Assembly: GCA_027603945.1 (NCBI GenBank)
Contig: JADIIU010000178.1
Span: forward strand, 1-21,766
DNA: 21,766 bases
Direction of reading: 5' to 3'
DNA from: Terramyces sp. JEL0728
Taxonomy: Eukaryota > Chytridiomycota > Chytridiomycetes > Rhizophydiales > Terramycetaceae
Part shown: piece by piece, positions 20,661 through 21,766 of the stretch
Position numbering within the stretch: position 1 is the first letter of the stretch
How the letters are laid out: each line of letters starts with the position of its first letter
The notes under the pieces: generated by a model
The model's input: the letters and a program-made list of their open reading frames with translations, nothing else
Database searches by the model: none
Told to the model about the DNA's origin: nothing
Made by a program: the position numbers and the translations under genes

Positions 20661-21205
20661 AAACATATTATAAATAAAGATATACATACTTCATTGTTTT
20701 TGCCTTTCGATTAGGCAATCGGATTGGTTCCATTTAGACGGGTTCCACACCCTTGCTTCATTTTTCCGCCCTTATTTTGTTTTATCGCTGAAACGTTGGG
20801 GGCTGTGTGCCAATAATTTTATGCATCAACAGAAATAGACTAAAGTGTGCATTAGAGCGCTGATTTTTTCAGGGAATATAGAGTATATCGATTCGACGAT
20901 TACTGTAAAATCTCAATTAATTTGATCAAAGATTATATTTTAAAAATCGGTTTTTAAAAGAAAGCCCGCGCCAAATTAAGCAGTCACATGACAACTGTCA
21001 CCACCAGATTTTGATATTCAGCGCAATTTCTCTTTATCTTTTAAAAAAAGCACAGAAAATAAATCGGAACATTATTTTCTATTTCCTGCTGCGAATTTCC
21101 CTCGTTAAAAAGAGAGAACCGCTATTATCTTATCGGTAAGGCTTATCAGGTGCGTATAGCCACAGTGACTATAAAAGAGTAGCACAGAAGGAAAAGACCC
21201 ATCGT
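20661..21205. promoter_or_regulatory. spacer and promoter of micropeptide copy 4
   Basis: No gene seen in 545 bp. Regulatory content: the 12-bp element CAGTCACATGAC at 20981-20992, a GATA cluster (ATTATC, CTTATC, CTTATC) at 21124-21147, and a TATA box TATAAAAG at 21170-21177, 29 bp before the start. The same order, E-box element then GATA then TATA-like sequence, recurs before copy 5. Confidence 0.55.
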
Positions 21206-21340
21206 ATGGTCTTGAAATTTGTTCCAGCTATCTCACTTGCTGTCTCTTCCACTGCGCTTGGAGTTCAACTAGGTGTCATTAGGCCGATGTTGAAAACCAT
21301 TGACGAACGCATACAATCGTTTGAAAATGCAAAGAAATAG
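21206..21340 (+). CDS. single-helix membrane micropeptide, copy 4
   Basis: 44 residues, the minimal form: MVLKF, helix VPAISLAVSSTALGVQLGVI, RPMLKTIDERIQSFEN, AKK and stop. This shows that the conserved unit is the helix plus one amphipathic segment. It has the best core promoter of the array and an AATAAA about 40 bp after the stop. Confidence 0.84.
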   Translation: MVLKFVPAISLAVSSTALGVQLGVIRPMLKTIDERIQSFENAKK

Positions 21341-21753
21341 ACCTTTCCCTTTGCTATTTTTTGTAAATGTATTTACTATAAATAAAACTATATATACTTT
21401 TAACTGTTTTTACTGTTGGATCACGGACACTCATTAGGTAGCGAGACTTTCCTTTGCTTCTGCAGGACAAATGAATCAAGCTACCAGTACTACTGTCAAC
21501 TAATTTTGACGAGATCAAGCCAATTTCAGTAAAACAGTCACATGACTTTTGATTTTCTATTTTATGCAATAGACCAAAGTAAGGAAAAGTTTTCTAAGAA
21601 TTATTTCATACAAATTCAATCAACCTATAACAGCGAATTTGTCTAGAGAAGCTCGGCTATACCCCTTAATTCCTTATTGAAATGGCTTATCATTCAAATA
21701 AGACGCTCACAGCCACTATGGCATAAAAACAAGAACGAAAGAGCACAGCTGAA
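21341..21753. promoter_or_regulatory. spacer and promoter of micropeptide copy 5
   Basis: No gene seen. A second exact copy of CAGTCACATGAC lies at 21535-21546, 219 bp before the next ATG (225 bp for copy 4). CTTATC is at 21686-21691 (68 bp before the ATG) and a TATA-like CATAAAAA starts at 21722. AGCACAG in the leader is also shared with copy 4. Confidence 0.5.
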
Positions 21754-21766
21754 ATGATTCTGAAAT
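21754..21766 (+). CDS. single-helix membrane micropeptide, copy 5 (cut by window end)
   Basis: Only ATG ATT CTG AAA T is present, reading MILK, against MVLK in copy 4 and MVLR in copy 3. The promoter elements upstream match those of copy 4 in sequence and spacing, so a fifth homologue very probably starts here. Inference until the next bases are seen. Confidence 0.6.

Overview
The window is compact nuclear DNA from a eukaryote with extremely small spliceosomal introns. Genes recognisable by homology are Rab11, AFG2, HRD1, PEX3, NEDD1 and cytochrome c1. Almost all are split by introns of only 19-22 nt. In the ten genes whose splicing I could resolve there are 34 introns, and 32 of them fit 19-22 nt (one of these has an alternative 30-nt reading). 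Intergenic gaps are often 10-100 bp. Fungal-style HLH factors, NEDD1 (lost from most yeasts) and a Rab11 ending in GGCC suggest an early-diverging opisthokont, most likely holomycotan (chytrid/rozellid/aphelid grade). A dicyemid-like animal, a group also known for tiny introns, is not excluded. This placement is inference.

Layout. 1-1.8 kb: three minus-strand genes (an unrecognised gene cut by the window edge, a bHLH factor whose first exon lies behind a 26-nt intron, and an unrecognised multi-exon gene). 1.8-8.6 kb: a plus-strand run of RAB11, AFG2, two tandem paralogous seven-helix membrane proteins of unknown family, and HRD1. 8.6-11.8 kb: PEX3 and NEDD1 on the minus strand. 12.0-12.6 kb: an ER thioredoxin-fold protein ending in DDEL, whose stop codon overlaps that of an opposing 39-residue secreted peptide gene. 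12.8-13.9 kb: cytochrome c1. 14.0-15.2 kb: an orphan Cys-rich, single-pass membrane protein gene.

16.1-18.8 kb is a tandem array of four small, divergent bHLH genes. All share the HxxxE/R13 DNA-reading residues and a C-terminal LL-C/S tail, which the bHLH gene at the left end also shares. 18.8-19.3 kb holds an unrecognised minus-strand gene. From 19.35 kb to the window end is a second tandem array: four complete and one truncated copy of a 44-67 residue, single-helix membrane micropeptide. Each copy has GATA-type sites upstream, and the last two share a 12-bp E-box element at the same distance from the start.

The housekeeping genes cover vesicle traffic, ribosome biogenesis, ER-associated degradation, peroxisome biogenesis, gamma-tubulin targeting and respiration, and look like ordinary neighbours rather than a pathway. 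The most novel parts are the intron system, the micropeptide array and the adjoining bHLH array. I saw no tRNA, rRNA, CRISPR array or transposon.
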